64,000 nt of DNA from contig UBXM01000006.1 of the NCBI GenBank assembly GCA_900469445.1, forward strand, positions 186,001 to 250,000, given 5' to 3'. Below the pieces are notes generated by a model. That model ran no database searches, was not told the origin of the DNA, and was given only the letters and a program-made list of their open reading frames with translations. This DNA comes from Hyphomicrobiales bacterium (GTDB taxonomy: Bacteria; Pseudomonadota; Alphaproteobacteria; Rhizobiales; Rhizobiaceae). The position numbers were made by a program, and so were the translations under genes. This document shows, piece after piece, positions 33,455 to 42,490 of this stretch (within the stretch, counting starts at the first letter, position 1; the number at the start of each line of letters is the position of its first letter).

Positions 33455-34171
33455 ATGAACCTTTCAAATCTCGCCCTGGGCCTCTGTTGTATCTTACTCC
33501 TAGCTGGAGCTTCACGCGTCAGCGCAAGTGACGACGCGCAGCGAGAGATGGCTAAGCGCCTTGAAGCCTGCACCCCGTGCCACGGTGCGGCGGGGAAGGG
33601 AACAGACGATCCCTACTTCCCGCGTCTTGCTGGGAAGCCTGCAGGCTATCTTTATAATCAACTCCTGGCTTTCCGTAGTGGCAGGCGGAAGTATCCGCCT
33701 ATGAATTATTTGCTTCATTTTCTCCCGGATACCTACCTAAGGCAAATCGCGGAACACTACGCTAGCCAGAGCCCACCACTCCCTGCTCCCGATCCGAGTG
33801 ATGTTAGTGCCGCAATCTTGGCCGAAGGTGAAAAGCTAGCACTAGCAGGTGACGCAGAGCGAGGATTACCCGCATGTGTCAGCTGTCATGGAGCATTCTT
33901 GACGGGCCAGAAGCCCGGAATTCCCGGCTTGCTTGGCCTGAGGGCGAGCTATATCAGCGCCCAGCTCGGCGGGTGGCGCTACGGTACGCGTACTGCAAAT
34001 GCACCTGATTGTATGCAAGTCGTCGCGGGAAATTTGTCGGAAGATGATGTGCGGGCTCTTTCCGCCTGGCTGGCATCCAGACCAGCGCCTGCTAACCGTG
34101 ATCCTGAACCCGAAGGCACATTCGAGCTTCCGTTAACGTGCGGCAGTCAGGTCATGGAGGGACATCAATGA
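33455..34171 (+). CDS. Dihaem cytochrome c (c4-like)
   Basis: A 238-residue exported protein with signal peptide ending near SRVSA and two haem-binding motifs, CTPCHG and CVSCHG. Both halves have the class I cytochrome pattern seen in c4 (GKGTDDPYFPRLAGKPAGYLYNQLLAFRSGRRKYPPMNYLL), with likely Met axial ligands (PMNYL and DCMQVVAGNL). It probably hands electrons to the ba3 oxidase encoded downstream. ATG 33455; the stop overlaps the next start (ATGA). Confidence 0.9.
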   Translation: MNLSNLALGLCCILLLAGASRVSASDDAQREMAKRLEACTPCHGAAGKGTDDPYFPRLAGKPAGYLYNQLLAFRSGRRKYPPMNYLLHFLPDTYLRQIAEHYASQSPPLPAPDPSDVSAAILAEGEKLALAGDAERGLPACVSCHGAFLTGQKPGIPGLLGLRASYISAQLGGWRYGTRTANAPDCMQVVAGNLSEDDVRALSAWLASRPAPANRDPEPEGTFELPLTCGSQVMEGHQ

Positions 34172-35427
34172 GGTCTTCCTTCAAGCTTTTATCGGCCTCA
34201 TGGCTAGCAGCAATGGCGGCTTTCGGCCTGAGTTCTCAGAACGAGGCGCGCTCGGAAGAACGGCTGGCCTCGGTCATCGAAAAGGGCGAATACCTAGCTC
34301 GAGCGGGAGATTGCGTCGCTTGTCACACTTCGCCAGAAGGCAAACTATTCGCTGGCGGGCTGGCGATGCCGACACCGTTCGGTACACTTTACACCTCGAA
34401 TATTACTCCTGATGTAGAGACCGGAATCGGCAGTTGGACCTCTGACGATTTTTACCGAACCATGCATGAAGGCAGGTTTCCGGACGGTGGTTTGATTTAT
34501 CCCGCAATGCCGTTTGCTTCGTATACGAAAGTCTCCCGCGAGGACAGCGATGCCATATTTGCGTACCTGCGGACAATCGCTCCTGTCACTCAGCACAACC
34601 GCGAGCATGATCTCGACTTCCCGTACAATAACCGATCTCTGATACTTGGCTGGCGCACGCTCTTTTTCGAACAGGGTAACTTCAAACCTGATCAATCGAA
34701 GTCTGATGAATGGAACCGAGGCGCATACCTCGTCGAGGGCCTTGGGCATTGCGGTATGTGCCACACTCCGATCAACGCTCTTGGTGGCAATTCAGAAGCC
34801 GATGCTTTCAAGGGTGGCTTGATACCAATGCAGAACTGGTACGCTCCCTCTCTAACATCGAACAAAGAGGCCGGGCTCGGCGATTGGAGTATCGAAGATA
34901 TCACCGACCTGTTGCAGAAGGGGATTTCTCATCGTGGTGCTGTCTACGGGCCCATGGCAGACGTCGTCTATAATAGTCTGCAGTATCTGAACGATGCGGA
35001 TACTCGGGCAATGGCGGTATACCTCAAGAGCATTGCCCAGGATTCTCCTAAACCCGCGACATCTCGACTGCCTCATGCGGAGAGCAGCTTGCTGTTGAGC
35101 CTGGGAAAGTCTGTCTACGATCGTGAGTGTGCGGTCTGTCACGGTGCGAATGGGCAGGGCGAACCGCCTCATTATCCGCCTCTTGCGGGAAATCAGTCGA
35201 TCCAGATGGATTCCGCGGTAAACGCCATCCGTATGGTCTTGAATGGAGGTTTCCCACCGGGAACTTTCGGCAATCCGATGCCGTATGGGATGCCTCCGTT
35301 CTCAATAACATTGTCCGACGATGAGGTAGCTGCGGTCGTAAGTTATATCCGTACGTCGTGGGGCAACTCTGGAGCGCCTATCAGTGCTGCAGAGGCTAAT
35401 CGACTACGTTCAGCACCTTTGCAGTGA
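34168..35427 (+). CDS. Trihaem cytochrome c, alcohol-dehydrogenase subunit type
   Basis: About 419 residues with a signal peptide and three haem motifs: CVACHT, CGMCHT and CAVCHG. The order and spacing, with FAGGLAMPTPFGTLYTSNITPDVETGIGSW near the first haem, match the membrane-bound cytochrome c subunit of PQQ alcohol/gluconate dehydrogenases. No dehydrogenase large subunit is present here, so it more likely acts as an electron carrier for the oxidase. It overlaps the previous gene by four bases. A small gene begins 7 bp later. Confidence 0.9.
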   Translation: MRSSFKLLSASWLAAMAAFGLSSQNEARSEERLASVIEKGEYLARAGDCVACHTSPEGKLFAGGLAMPTPFGTLYTSNITPDVETGIGSWTSDDFYRTMHEGRFPDGGLIYPAMPFASYTKVSREDSDAIFAYLRTIAPVTQHNREHDLDFPYNNRSLILGWRTLFFEQGNFKPDQSKSDEWNRGAYLVEGLGHCGMCHTPINALGGNSEADAFKGGLIPMQNWYAPSLTSNKEAGLGDWSIEDITDLLQKGISHRGAVYGPMADVVYNSLQYLNDADTRAMAVYLKSIAQDSPKPATSRLPHAESSLLLSLGKSVYDRECAVCHGANGQGEPPHYPPLAGNQSIQMDSAVNAIRMVLNGGFPPGTFGNPMPYGMPPFSITLSDDEVAAVVSYIRTSWGNSGAPISAAEANRLRSAPLQ

Positions 35428-35434
35428 GGACACT

Positions 35435-35614
35435 ATGATAAATAACGAGCTATTGGAGCAGGACGCTTCGGCACATGATGCGAAAGTAGATCGCATCGTC
35501 GCGAACGGACCTCGAGGAGCGATAGTCGTGGCCGGGATCGCTACAGCGATTGTCGTAGGTCTTTGGATCCTCTTTTATCTTCTCGTTTTCCTACCGCGGA
35601 GTTCTACTCCATGA
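35435..35614 (+). CDS. Small single-segment membrane protein of the oxidase operon
   Basis: A 59-residue protein, ATG 35435. One C-terminal membrane helix (GAIVVAGIATAIVVGLWILFYLLVFL) preceded by a polar N-terminal 28 residues. Size and position just before CoxB suggest a minor subunit of a ba3-type oxidase, like the short subunit IIa of Thermus ba3, but that is inference from context. Its stop overlaps the coxB start by four bases. Confidence 0.75.
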   Translation: MINNELLEQDASAHDAKVDRIVANGPRGAIVVAGIATAIVVGLWILFYLLVFLPRSSTP

Positions 35615-36171
35615 CATCGGAAGATCACGCCGCGAGCGCGGTAGTCGCGCAGAAGATCGAGCGGCGCTGGGCTGCAATCTCGATATTGATAGTTGTCTTC
35701 CTGACTGCGATGGCAGCGGTCGCCGGAATACACCAAGCCACCATGCCTCAGGCGCGTGTCGAAATAATAGATCCTGAAAAGATCCACCTATCCGGTGAGT
35801 TCGTTGAGACGAATCTCGGATCCGCGATCGAGCCTGATGGTTCGGTGACGGTCCGAGCCGTAGGCCAGCAATACTCCTTCACCCCGCAGTGCATTTTGGT
35901 CCCGGTGGACACGAAGGTTACATTTCGAGCTACGAGTGCCGATGTCGTGCACGGTCTGTTGATACAGCAAACGAACGTCAACACGATGCTTGTACCGGGG
36001 TACGTATCAGAACAGGTGGCGCGCTTCTCGCGTGTCGGAGATCACCTCATGCCGTGCCAGGAATTCTGCAGCGTCGGCCACGAGGGTATGTGGGCGATGG
36101 TAAAAGTCATAGATCGCAACGAGTTTATGTCGCTCGCCGCGAGCAAGCGGAGGGTTAGCTGTGTTGAATAG
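35611..36171 (+). CDS. Cytochrome c oxidase subunit II, ba3 type
   Basis: A 186-residue protein with one N-terminal membrane helix (AAISILIVVFLTAMAAVAGI) and a periplasmic cupredoxin domain. The dinuclear CuA site is complete: His114 in VVHGLL, then CQEFCSVGHEGM giving Cys149, Cys153, His157 and Met160. It accepts electrons from cytochrome c. A single helix rather than two is typical of the ba3 (type B) group. It overlaps both its neighbours: the small gene by 4 bp and subunit I by 11 bp. Confidence 0.92.
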   Translation: MTSEDHAASAVVAQKIERRWAAISILIVVFLTAMAAVAGIHQATMPQARVEIIDPEKIHLSGEFVETNLGSAIEPDGSVTVRAVGQQYSFTPQCILVPVDTKVTFRATSADVVHGLLIQQTNVNTMLVPGYVSEQVARFSRVGDHLMPCQEFCSVGHEGMWAMVKVIDRNEFMSLAASKRRVSCVE

Positions 36172-37783
36172 TAGACGGCTAGTCCTTGCGCATTTCTGGA
36201 TGGCGTTCGGTGGTTTCGGCCTAGCGCTTCTGCTTGGTGCTTGGCAGATGTTTATCCGCAGCCCGTTGGCTGGTTGGATCGGTAATCCAGAATGGTATTA
36301 CCGGTCGGTTACAGCCCATGGCACCATCATGGGATACGTCTTTCCGACGCTTATCGCTATGGGTTTCGGCTATGCGATTACCGAGACCTCACTCAAGGCA
36401 CCTATCGCTGGCGTCCGCTGGGCTTGGGCGGGGATCGCTCTTATTTTGATCGGGTCCATTATGGCTATGATCCCGGTCTCCGCGGGCCTTGCTTCGGTTC
36501 TCTACACCTTCTACCCACCGATGATCGGAAACCCGTTCTACTACATCGGCGTTGTGCTGGTCGTCGTGGGGTCCTGGATCTGGGTGGCGCTCATGTCCAT
36601 CAACCTGATCAGATGGAAGCGCGCCAATTCCGGAAAACCGGTACCCTTAGCGATGTACGCAAATGTTGCAGGATCATACCTTTGGGGATGGACAGCGGTC
36701 GGGGCTGCGCTCGAATTGATCCTGCAGATCATTCCTGTAGCTGTGGGGCTTCGCTCAACGATAGATGCAGGCCTCGCTAGAATTTTCTTCTCCTGGACGC
36801 TACATGCGATCGTGTATTTCTGGCTGATCCCGACTTACATCGCCTACTACACGATAGTTCCCCGAGCGATCGGGGGAAAGCTGTATAGCGACTCCATGGC
36901 TCGTATATCCTTCGTGCTGTTCCTCGTCGTCGCGATGCCGATCGGTATCCATCACACGTTCGCCGATCCGATGGTTGGCGCTGGATTCAAATTCGTGCAT
37001 TCGGTGTTTACTGCGATCGTTGCATTGCCGACGCTCCTCACCGTGTTCACGATCTGCGCATCGGTCGAAATTGCTAGCCGCTTAAGGGGTGGGCGCGGGC
37101 CATTCGGTTGGCTTGTGGCGTTGCCCTGGAATAATCCCACTATGCTCGCGGTGACTTTTTCTTTCATAATGCTCGGCTTTGGCGGAGCAGGTGGCCTCAT
37201 AAACATGAGCTACCAGCTCGATGCGTCTATCCACAACACTCAATGGATCACGGGTCACTTCCACCTGATCTTCGGCGGTGCCATCGTCATAATGTACTTT
37301 GTTATCGCCTACGATCTGTGGCCGCATTTGACTGGTCGTAATTTGGCGAATCTGTCTCTTATGCGCTTGCAGCTCTGGCTCTGGTTCATCGGAATGATCG
37401 TGACCACCTTCCCTTGGCACTACGTAGGGATCCTGGGCATGCCTCGACGGATGGCATACTATGACTACACTCATCCGGCGATTGCCGACCAAGCGCTCCC
37501 TGTTATCCTCTCGGCGACAGGCGGATTGATACTAGTAGTCTCGGCGGCGCTTTTTTTCGTCATTTTGATACGAGGTCACCTTTCCGAAAAGGCGGACCCC
37601 GGTGAATACCGATTTTCGGTCGCGGTACATCCGCCGCAAAGGGTTCCGGTGGCGCTTAACAGCCACGGTCTGTGGGTGGGACTGATGATTGCGCTGACTG
37701 CTACCAATTACGGGTTCCCGATTTTGCAGCTTGCCGTGAGAAGCGACACCTCGGTCCCGGCTGTCTACGTGGGAGTGAAATAG
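36161..37783 (+). CDS. Cytochrome c oxidase subunit I, ba3 type
   Basis: A 540-residue haem-copper oxidase catalytic subunit with at least 12 membrane helices. Haem and copper ligands are visible: His53 in TAHGTIMG, His215 and Tyr219 (LHAIVYFW, the cross-linked pair), His264-His265 in HHTFADP, and His366/His368 in TGHFHLIFGG. The absence of the A-type D-channel and the HxxxY spacing point to family B. It reduces O2 to water and pumps protons. Start is GTG 36161, inside the coxB end. Transcribed with all neighbours from 33455. Confidence 0.93.
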   Translation: MLNSRRLVLAHFWMAFGGFGLALLLGAWQMFIRSPLAGWIGNPEWYYRSVTAHGTIMGYVFPTLIAMGFGYAITETSLKAPIAGVRWAWAGIALILIGSIMAMIPVSAGLASVLYTFYPPMIGNPFYYIGVVLVVVGSWIWVALMSINLIRWKRANSGKPVPLAMYANVAGSYLWGWTAVGAALELILQIIPVAVGLRSTIDAGLARIFFSWTLHAIVYFWLIPTYIAYYTIVPRAIGGKLYSDSMARISFVLFLVVAMPIGIHHTFADPMVGAGFKFVHSVFTAIVALPTLLTVFTICASVEIASRLRGGRGPFGWLVALPWNNPTMLAVTFSFIMLGFGGAGGLINMSYQLDASIHNTQWITGHFHLIFGGAIVIMYFVIAYDLWPHLTGRNLANLSLMRLQLWLWFIGMIVTTFPWHYVGILGMPRRMAYYDYTHPAIADQALPVILSATGGLILVVSAALFFVILIRGHLSEKADPGEYRFSVAVHPPQRVPVALNSHGLWVGLMIALTATNYGFPILQLAVRSDTSVPAVYVGVK

Positions 37784-38568
37784 TGAACCCGGAGCGCCTC
37801 CTCAGCCTCACAAATCGATGGTTTTCAACGAGCGTCGGGCTAACGCTGGTGATCTTCCTATCGTCAGCAATCTGCGGATTTCTCCTCCTTCCTTACGCAG
37901 ATGCTGATAGTCGCTTCTCGGGGATTTGGGATGCGATTTGCAATGCTGCTGGCTTTCCGGTGAAGTCGTCGGCAACCGACATAATCCAGCCGGAGTTCAA
38001 GATCTCAGGAGCCACATTGGGTCTCGCTGAATTGACATCTCCATCACCGCAATCGATCGGGCGAGGTGCAACACTCGCGCAACAATGCGCTATCTGTCAT
38101 GGGCCCGAAGGCGTCAGCCGCGCCGATGCTCCCAATCTTGCAGGTCAATACGCACAGGTCATATACAAGCAACTGCACGATTTTCGTTCTGGTGCCCGGA
38201 CCAACGCGACCATGGGCCCGTTTGCGGCGCACATGAACGACCGAGACATGATCGATCTCGCTGCGTACTATGCCTATCTTCCACGTATCCCTTCCAGTCG
38301 AGATAGCGCTGAAGTGCCATTGATAGTCGCAAGTGGTGCCCCGACACGGGGTATCGCTCCCTGTGGATCATGCCATGGGACTATTGAGAGAAAAATCGGA
38401 AGTCCCTGGCTGAATGGCCAGCCTGCCGCCTATATCGAGGCGCAGCTCAGGTATTTCGCGTCGGGAGCACGTCGCAACGACACCAACCAACAAATGCGGA
38501 ATATCGCCAGGGCGTTGACGGATGACGAGATCAAAGCCGTAGCCTCGTATTATGCTGGGACACAATAG
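37783..38568 (+). CDS. Membrane-anchored dihaem cytochrome c
   Basis: About 261 residues from GTG 37783, which shares its first base with the subunit I stop. One N-terminal membrane helix (SVGLTLVIFLSSAICGFLLL) and two haem motifs, CAICHG and CGSCHG, in a c4-like arrangement (APNLAGQYAQVIYKQLHDFRSGARTNATMG). It is similar to the c4-like protein at 33455. Probably the membrane-tethered electron donor to the oxidase. Confidence 0.9.
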   Translation: MNPERLLSLTNRWFSTSVGLTLVIFLSSAICGFLLLPYADADSRFSGIWDAICNAAGFPVKSSATDIIQPEFKISGATLGLAELTSPSPQSIGRGATLAQQCAICHGPEGVSRADAPNLAGQYAQVIYKQLHDFRSGARTNATMGPFAAHMNDRDMIDLAAYYAYLPRIPSSRDSAEVPLIVASGAPTRGIAPCGSCHGTIERKIGSPWLNGQPAAYIEAQLRYFASGARRNDTNQQMRNIARALTDDEIKAVASYYAGTQ

Positions 38569-38649
38569 AGCGTCTGCGACAGGCTATTGAAACCGCATAA
38601 TTCCGATCCAACTCCTAAACGGCAACATTGATCATGTTCGGAGGGGCAC

Positions 38650-39720
38650 TTGGGACAGATTTGGCGTGGTTTAACGGGCTTCCTGCTTGCCGGGATCGTT
38701 TATGCTTTTGCCGATAAGGTGCCGTTACCCGGATTGGATGTCGAGGCGGCATACCGCTCGGCGCACATCAGTGATCGACTATCCATAAACGCACTCGGTT
38801 TGACGCCGATTTTCACCGCGTTGGCGTATGCCGAGATAGCACGCCTGATTTTTTTCCATACTCCGACGCCGGGAGGCAGCACGCTTGGGCGGCTTGCCAC
38901 TTGGTCGCTAGCGCTCATGATAGCCGGGCTTCAAGGATATGGTGTTGTATCAGGGCTCTCGTCGGCAAATCTTATTAGCTCACCTACGCCTGTTGTTGCC
39001 ATCGTCGGGACGCTGGTAGGAGCCACTGTCATTCTGATCATGATTGCCGAGAGGTTAGAGCTATCGGGCTTTCGGAATGGCTTTTGGACGTTATGGGTCA
39101 TAGCCTACCTGCTGGTATTGCCTAGCGATATCAAGAACTCAGTCAGCGCGACAGTTACTGGTATGGCCTCAATCGGAGAATGGCTGGTTATCCTGGCATA
39201 CGTTTCGATAATTGTCTGCGCGGTCTCCATTGTAAGAGCAGTTTGGATATCCTCACTCGTAAGTGAGAGGCAGTGCGGACCACAAGAGGACGGGTTTGGG
39301 ATTTTGGTTTGGCCACCTTATCTGGCAAATCTCTGTGGTGGCTATCTAATCATGGGATTGGCCGTAGTGAGCCCCGCCGCTATCGATGCGCTCATGCCAC
39401 ATGCGAGAGTAATGGTCTTTGGAGCGATGTGCGCTCTAACACCGGTCTTCACCTACGGGTATTTTAGAAGGGTGCAAAAACGGGCGAATACTGCCATTCC
39501 GATCGCGGTTTTCGTCCTGATTTCTGCTGTCCAGGTTCTAATCGTGGCAGTCGGAGGAGTGATTGACGCCTATCGGACATTACCTATTTGGGTCAGTGGG
39601 CTATCGCTCCTCGTTTTGACGATAGTGATCTTAGACGTCGGGGGTAAGTTGCCGGGTGTGCGATGGATCCGTAGTACAGGCCGAACGACAGGTGAAACTG
39701 GCGTCAATCGCCCAGCCTAA
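38650..39720 (+). CDS. SecY-like multi-spanning membrane protein
   Basis: A 356-residue protein with about nine membrane helices. Near the N terminus, DRLSINALGLTPIFTALAYAEIARLIFF strongly recalls the SecY TM2 plug region (SRFSIFALGIMPYISASIIVQLL), and the order of helices is compatible with a SecY-type fold, though it is shorter than housekeeping SecY (about 440). Start TTG 38650 follows CGGAGGGG. It lies 81 bp after the oxidase operon on the same strand and probably belongs to it. It might aid insertion of oxidase or cytochrome components, but this is a guess. Confidence 0.6.
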   Translation: MGQIWRGLTGFLLAGIVYAFADKVPLPGLDVEAAYRSAHISDRLSINALGLTPIFTALAYAEIARLIFFHTPTPGGSTLGRLATWSLALMIAGLQGYGVVSGLSSANLISSPTPVVAIVGTLVGATVILIMIAERLELSGFRNGFWTLWVIAYLLVLPSDIKNSVSATVTGMASIGEWLVILAYVSIIVCAVSIVRAVWISSLVSERQCGPQEDGFGILVWPPYLANLCGGYLIMGLAVVSPAAIDALMPHARVMVFGAMCALTPVFTYGYFRRVQKRANTAIPIAVFVLISAVQVLIVAVGGVIDAYRTLPIWVSGLSLLVLTIVILDVGGKLPGVRWIRSTGRTTGETGVNRPA

Positions 39721-39739
39721 CCACCTCTTTCAATGGAAT

Positions 39740-39775
39740 GGCGGGGCGTCAGAGGATGTCTCTAAGCGCCCCGCC
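39740..39775. terminator. Bidirectional intrinsic terminator
   Basis: GGCGGGGCG (39740-39748) pairs perfectly with CGCCCCGCC (39767-39775), followed by tcctttc. It lies between the SecY-like gene and the convergent ohr. Confidence 0.8.
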
Positions 39776-39780
39776 TCCTT

Positions 39781-40212
39781 TCAGACTTCCACGATGGATT
39801 TCAGTGATACGCTCTGCTTGATAGCGTTAGAGTAAGGGCAGATGCCGTGCGTGGCGGCCACCAGTTCTTCCGCTGTGGCTTTGTCGAGACCAGGGAGTTT
39901 TACGAGCAGTTCAGCTGTGATTCCGTAACCGCCTTCAGAGCGGGGACCCATGCCGATCGTAGCTTCAACAGACGAGCCGTCGGGGATCTTGGTGCCCGAT
40001 TTCTGCGCTCCGATACGCAACGCGCCCAAAAAGCAAGCGGAGTATCCGAGGGCGAAAAGCTTCTCCGGGTTTGCTCCATCACCGCCCGGCCCACCAAGCT
40101 CACGGGGTACGACTAGCTGGAGAGAAAGCGTACCGTCGGACAGCGAAGTCTTTCCGTCCCGTCCCCCTCCGGTAGCGACTGCGCTGGTAAAATATTTCGG
40201 ATCAACTGACAT
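39781..40212 (-). CDS. ohr: Organic hydroperoxide resistance protein
   Basis: A 143-residue Ohr/OsmC protein that reduces organic hydroperoxides with thiol electrons. The two reactive cysteines are present: Cys60 in GYSACFLGAL and Cys125 in HGICPYSNA. Other features are PRELGGPGGDGANPEKLFALGYSACF and the conserved Arg in VPREL. No OhrR regulator is adjacent. It fits the peroxide-defence theme of the neighbourhood. Confidence 0.94.
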   Translation of the reverse strand: MSVDPKYFTSAVATGGGRDGKTSLSDGTLSLQLVVPRELGGPGGDGANPEKLFALGYSACFLGALRIGAQKSGTKIPDGSSVEATIGMGPRSEGGYGITAELLVKLPGLDKATAEELVAATHGICPYSNAIKQSVSLKSIVEV

Positions 40213-40373
40213 TCCAAACCTCTATCTGTCGAGTGGCACGCTTCATACTGCGTGAGCAAACTGATCGTGGCTCATCAATGCAGCAGGTCCCAGATATACG
40301 AAAGGCTGTCCTGCAGAAGTTGCGCCCGTTAGCGAGTACCTCGGTGTCGTCACGACGTCGGAATACCAAAAGG

Positions 40374-40532
40374 CTAATCATCCGAAGCGGTCTGAGTCTC
40401 GATCAGCCTGGCTTCCACTGCCGCGCGATGCGCGTCATCCATAAATATATCGTAGCCGATGGAATGATCGGCATATTTGAATGCCAGGATGCTAAGGATG
40501 GACAGGGTCATAGCCGTGAGCACGAAGCGCAT
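40374..40532 (-). CDS. Possible small membrane protein, 52 residues
   Basis: From ATG 40532: MRFVLTAMTLSILSILAFKYADHSIGYDIF... One hydrophobic N-terminal helix, then a polar tail. No clear ribosome binding site and no known family, so the call rests on hydrophobic pattern and reading direction only. Confidence 0.35.
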   Translation of the reverse strand: MRFVLTAMTLSILSILAFKYADHSIGYDIFMDDAHRAAVEARLIETQTASDD

Positions 40533-40800
40533 AGATTGGATCCATTTTGATCGGAGCGTGTATCGCAAGCCGGAAGCCGCTAGGGCGCACCGACGCATGT
40601 CCCGTAAGCTGGATCCATCAGCCCGTGCCTGCGTCGGGCGGGTGGCAGAACACGGGATGATGGTATCGAGCAAGAGGACTAACCTGCTCTTTTACCGCTA
40701 GGACTGAACGCTACTCCAGCGGTACCAAAAGATGCCCAAAACAAACGAGGCACAACAGCTATACCAAAGCTATCATCCGACGGGCGGATCGATAATCTCG

Positions 40801-42384
40801 TCACAGGGACTGGCTCCCGAACTCTTGGATATCTAAGTCCTGCTCTAGCTTCCGAAGAATAACGTCACTGATCTCACCGGTACGATACATTCTGAGCAGT
40901 TCCAAACGCCCGGCCTTAATCGCCGCTAACATCGCTGCTGAAGGGCGAGTTGAGCTGCCGTCGGACTTCAATTCTTCTTCCAATACGCTCGAGAGTTGGC
41001 GGGCAGCTCTATTGTGATAGTGATCCAAGAGGCACTTTTCTTCGTGGGTAGGCGGAACGGAACTGAGGGCAGAGAAGGCAGCGAACTGCGCGTCCGATAC
41101 GTTCATCCTGGCCAGAGCTTCATCTTTTGCAAGACGTGTCGAAGTCTGTAATCCCGTAGAAGGCAGGACTTTCACCACCAGAGGTAGTGACGCGCCCTGA
41201 GCCAAAACTGTCACAAATATGACTCCGAAAGCCGAAACCAGGATCACGTCGCGGCCCGGAAAACTCTCCGGCAACGCTAGCGCCGCAGCCAACGTGACCG
41301 GACCACGAATTCCAGCCCAACCAAGGATGAGTGTCACGGATAACGCGGGTGCCCTTTTTACGGGGAACCCGATCCGGCCCAGCGTGAACCAAAGTAGATC
41401 GGAACCGAGAAGCCATACAAAGCGAGACAGTAAGACTACCACCACGATGATAGTCGCGGGCACGATCAGATCGGAGATCGCCTGATCACTGGATTCGATC
41501 CTGTCCAAGATGCCTCTCAGCGACAGCCCAACGAGAATAAAAAGCATCGACTGCATCAAAAAGATAAGGATTTTCCAGAAGCTCCCAGCAGTTATCCGTG
41601 TTGCTGCTGAAAAAATCTCGTGCTGCCGCCAGCCGAGTAGGAGACCAGTCGTGACGGTCGAAAGGACACCGGATAGTCCCAAACGTTCGGCAACGATATA
41701 AGACGATGCAGCGAGGAGCATCGTACCTGTAATCACCAGCTCGCTACTAGCAAGCCTCTGGAGGATCAGTACCCCCACGTAGCCCAGTAAAAAGCCGATT
41801 GCGATACCTCCGGCAGCTACCAAGGTGAACGTGCCAAGCGCATCTAAAGTGCTAAAGGATCCAACGACGGTCCAAGCGACGGCAAAATGAAACAAAACAA
41901 GTCCGCTCGCGTCGTTCACGAGGCTCTCACCACCCAGTACGGTGGTGATCCGCATAGGTAGCCGAAGTTTCTCGAGAACTGCTTTAACAGCAACCGCATC
42001 GGGCGGTGAGACGGCAGCGCCCAGCGCGAGACCCGCCGCCCAAGGGAGATCCGGAAACAGAAAATGAAAAGCAATGCCGACAGAGACCGACGTAAAGAAA
42101 ACAGCGCCGACAGCAAGCGAAATGATTGTCGCGGAGTGGCGTTTAAAGTCGCGCCAGACGGTCGCGTATGCGCTACTGAGCAGGAGGGGCGGTAGAAAAA
42201 CCACTAAGACAAGATGAGGGTCGAAGACGATGGTGGGTAGACCGGGCACGAAAGCCAAAGCCATGCCGCCAACGATGAGAGCTGCAGCAGGCGGAAGGTG
42301 AAGGCGTCGCGCCGCCAGCTCCAAGACGATGACCGCCATGAGCAAAAGCACAAGGAACTCGTATTGTGATTGCAATGACATCAA
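40801..42384 (-). CDS. Na+/H+ antiporter, CPA1 family
   Basis: A 527-residue inner-membrane protein with about 12 helices of the NhaP/NHE type. The ion-binding ND-type motif and flanks are recognised: GAAVSPPDAVAVKAVLEKLRLP and GESLVNDASGLVLFHFAVAW, followed by the arginine-containing GWAGIRGPVTLAAALALP. The C-terminal 120 residues are a cytoplasmic helical tail. It exchanges cytoplasmic Na+ or K+ for protons in pH and salt tolerance. Transcribed alone on the minus strand. Confidence 0.92.
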   Translation of the reverse strand: MMSLQSQYEFLVLLLMAVIVLELAARRLHLPPAAALIVGGMALAFVPGLPTIVFDPHLVLVVFLPPLLLSSAYATVWRDFKRHSATIISLAVGAVFFTSVSVGIAFHFLFPDLPWAAGLALGAAVSPPDAVAVKAVLEKLRLPMRITTVLGGESLVNDASGLVLFHFAVAWTVVGSFSTLDALGTFTLVAAGGIAIGFLLGYVGVLILQRLASSELVITGTMLLAASSYIVAERLGLSGVLSTVTTGLLLGWRQHEIFSAATRITAGSFWKILIFLMQSMLFILVGLSLRGILDRIESSDQAISDLIVPATIIVVVVLLSRFVWLLGSDLLWFTLGRIGFPVKRAPALSVTLILGWAGIRGPVTLAAALALPESFPGRDVILVSAFGVIFVTVLAQGASLPLVVKVLPSTGLQTSTRLAKDEALARMNVSDAQFAAFSALSSVPPTHEEKCLLDHYHNRAARQLSSVLEEELKSDGSSTRPSAAMLAAIKAGRLELLRMYRTGEISDVILRKLEQDLDIQEFGSQSL

Positions 42385-42490
42385 AGCGGTAGTCCTTCGG
42401 TAGACAATGATCGCGAAAGTTGGGCCAACGGACGACGGTCTACCGAAACCACATCACGCCCCGTCTATCATCTCGAGCCGGGCACATCGG

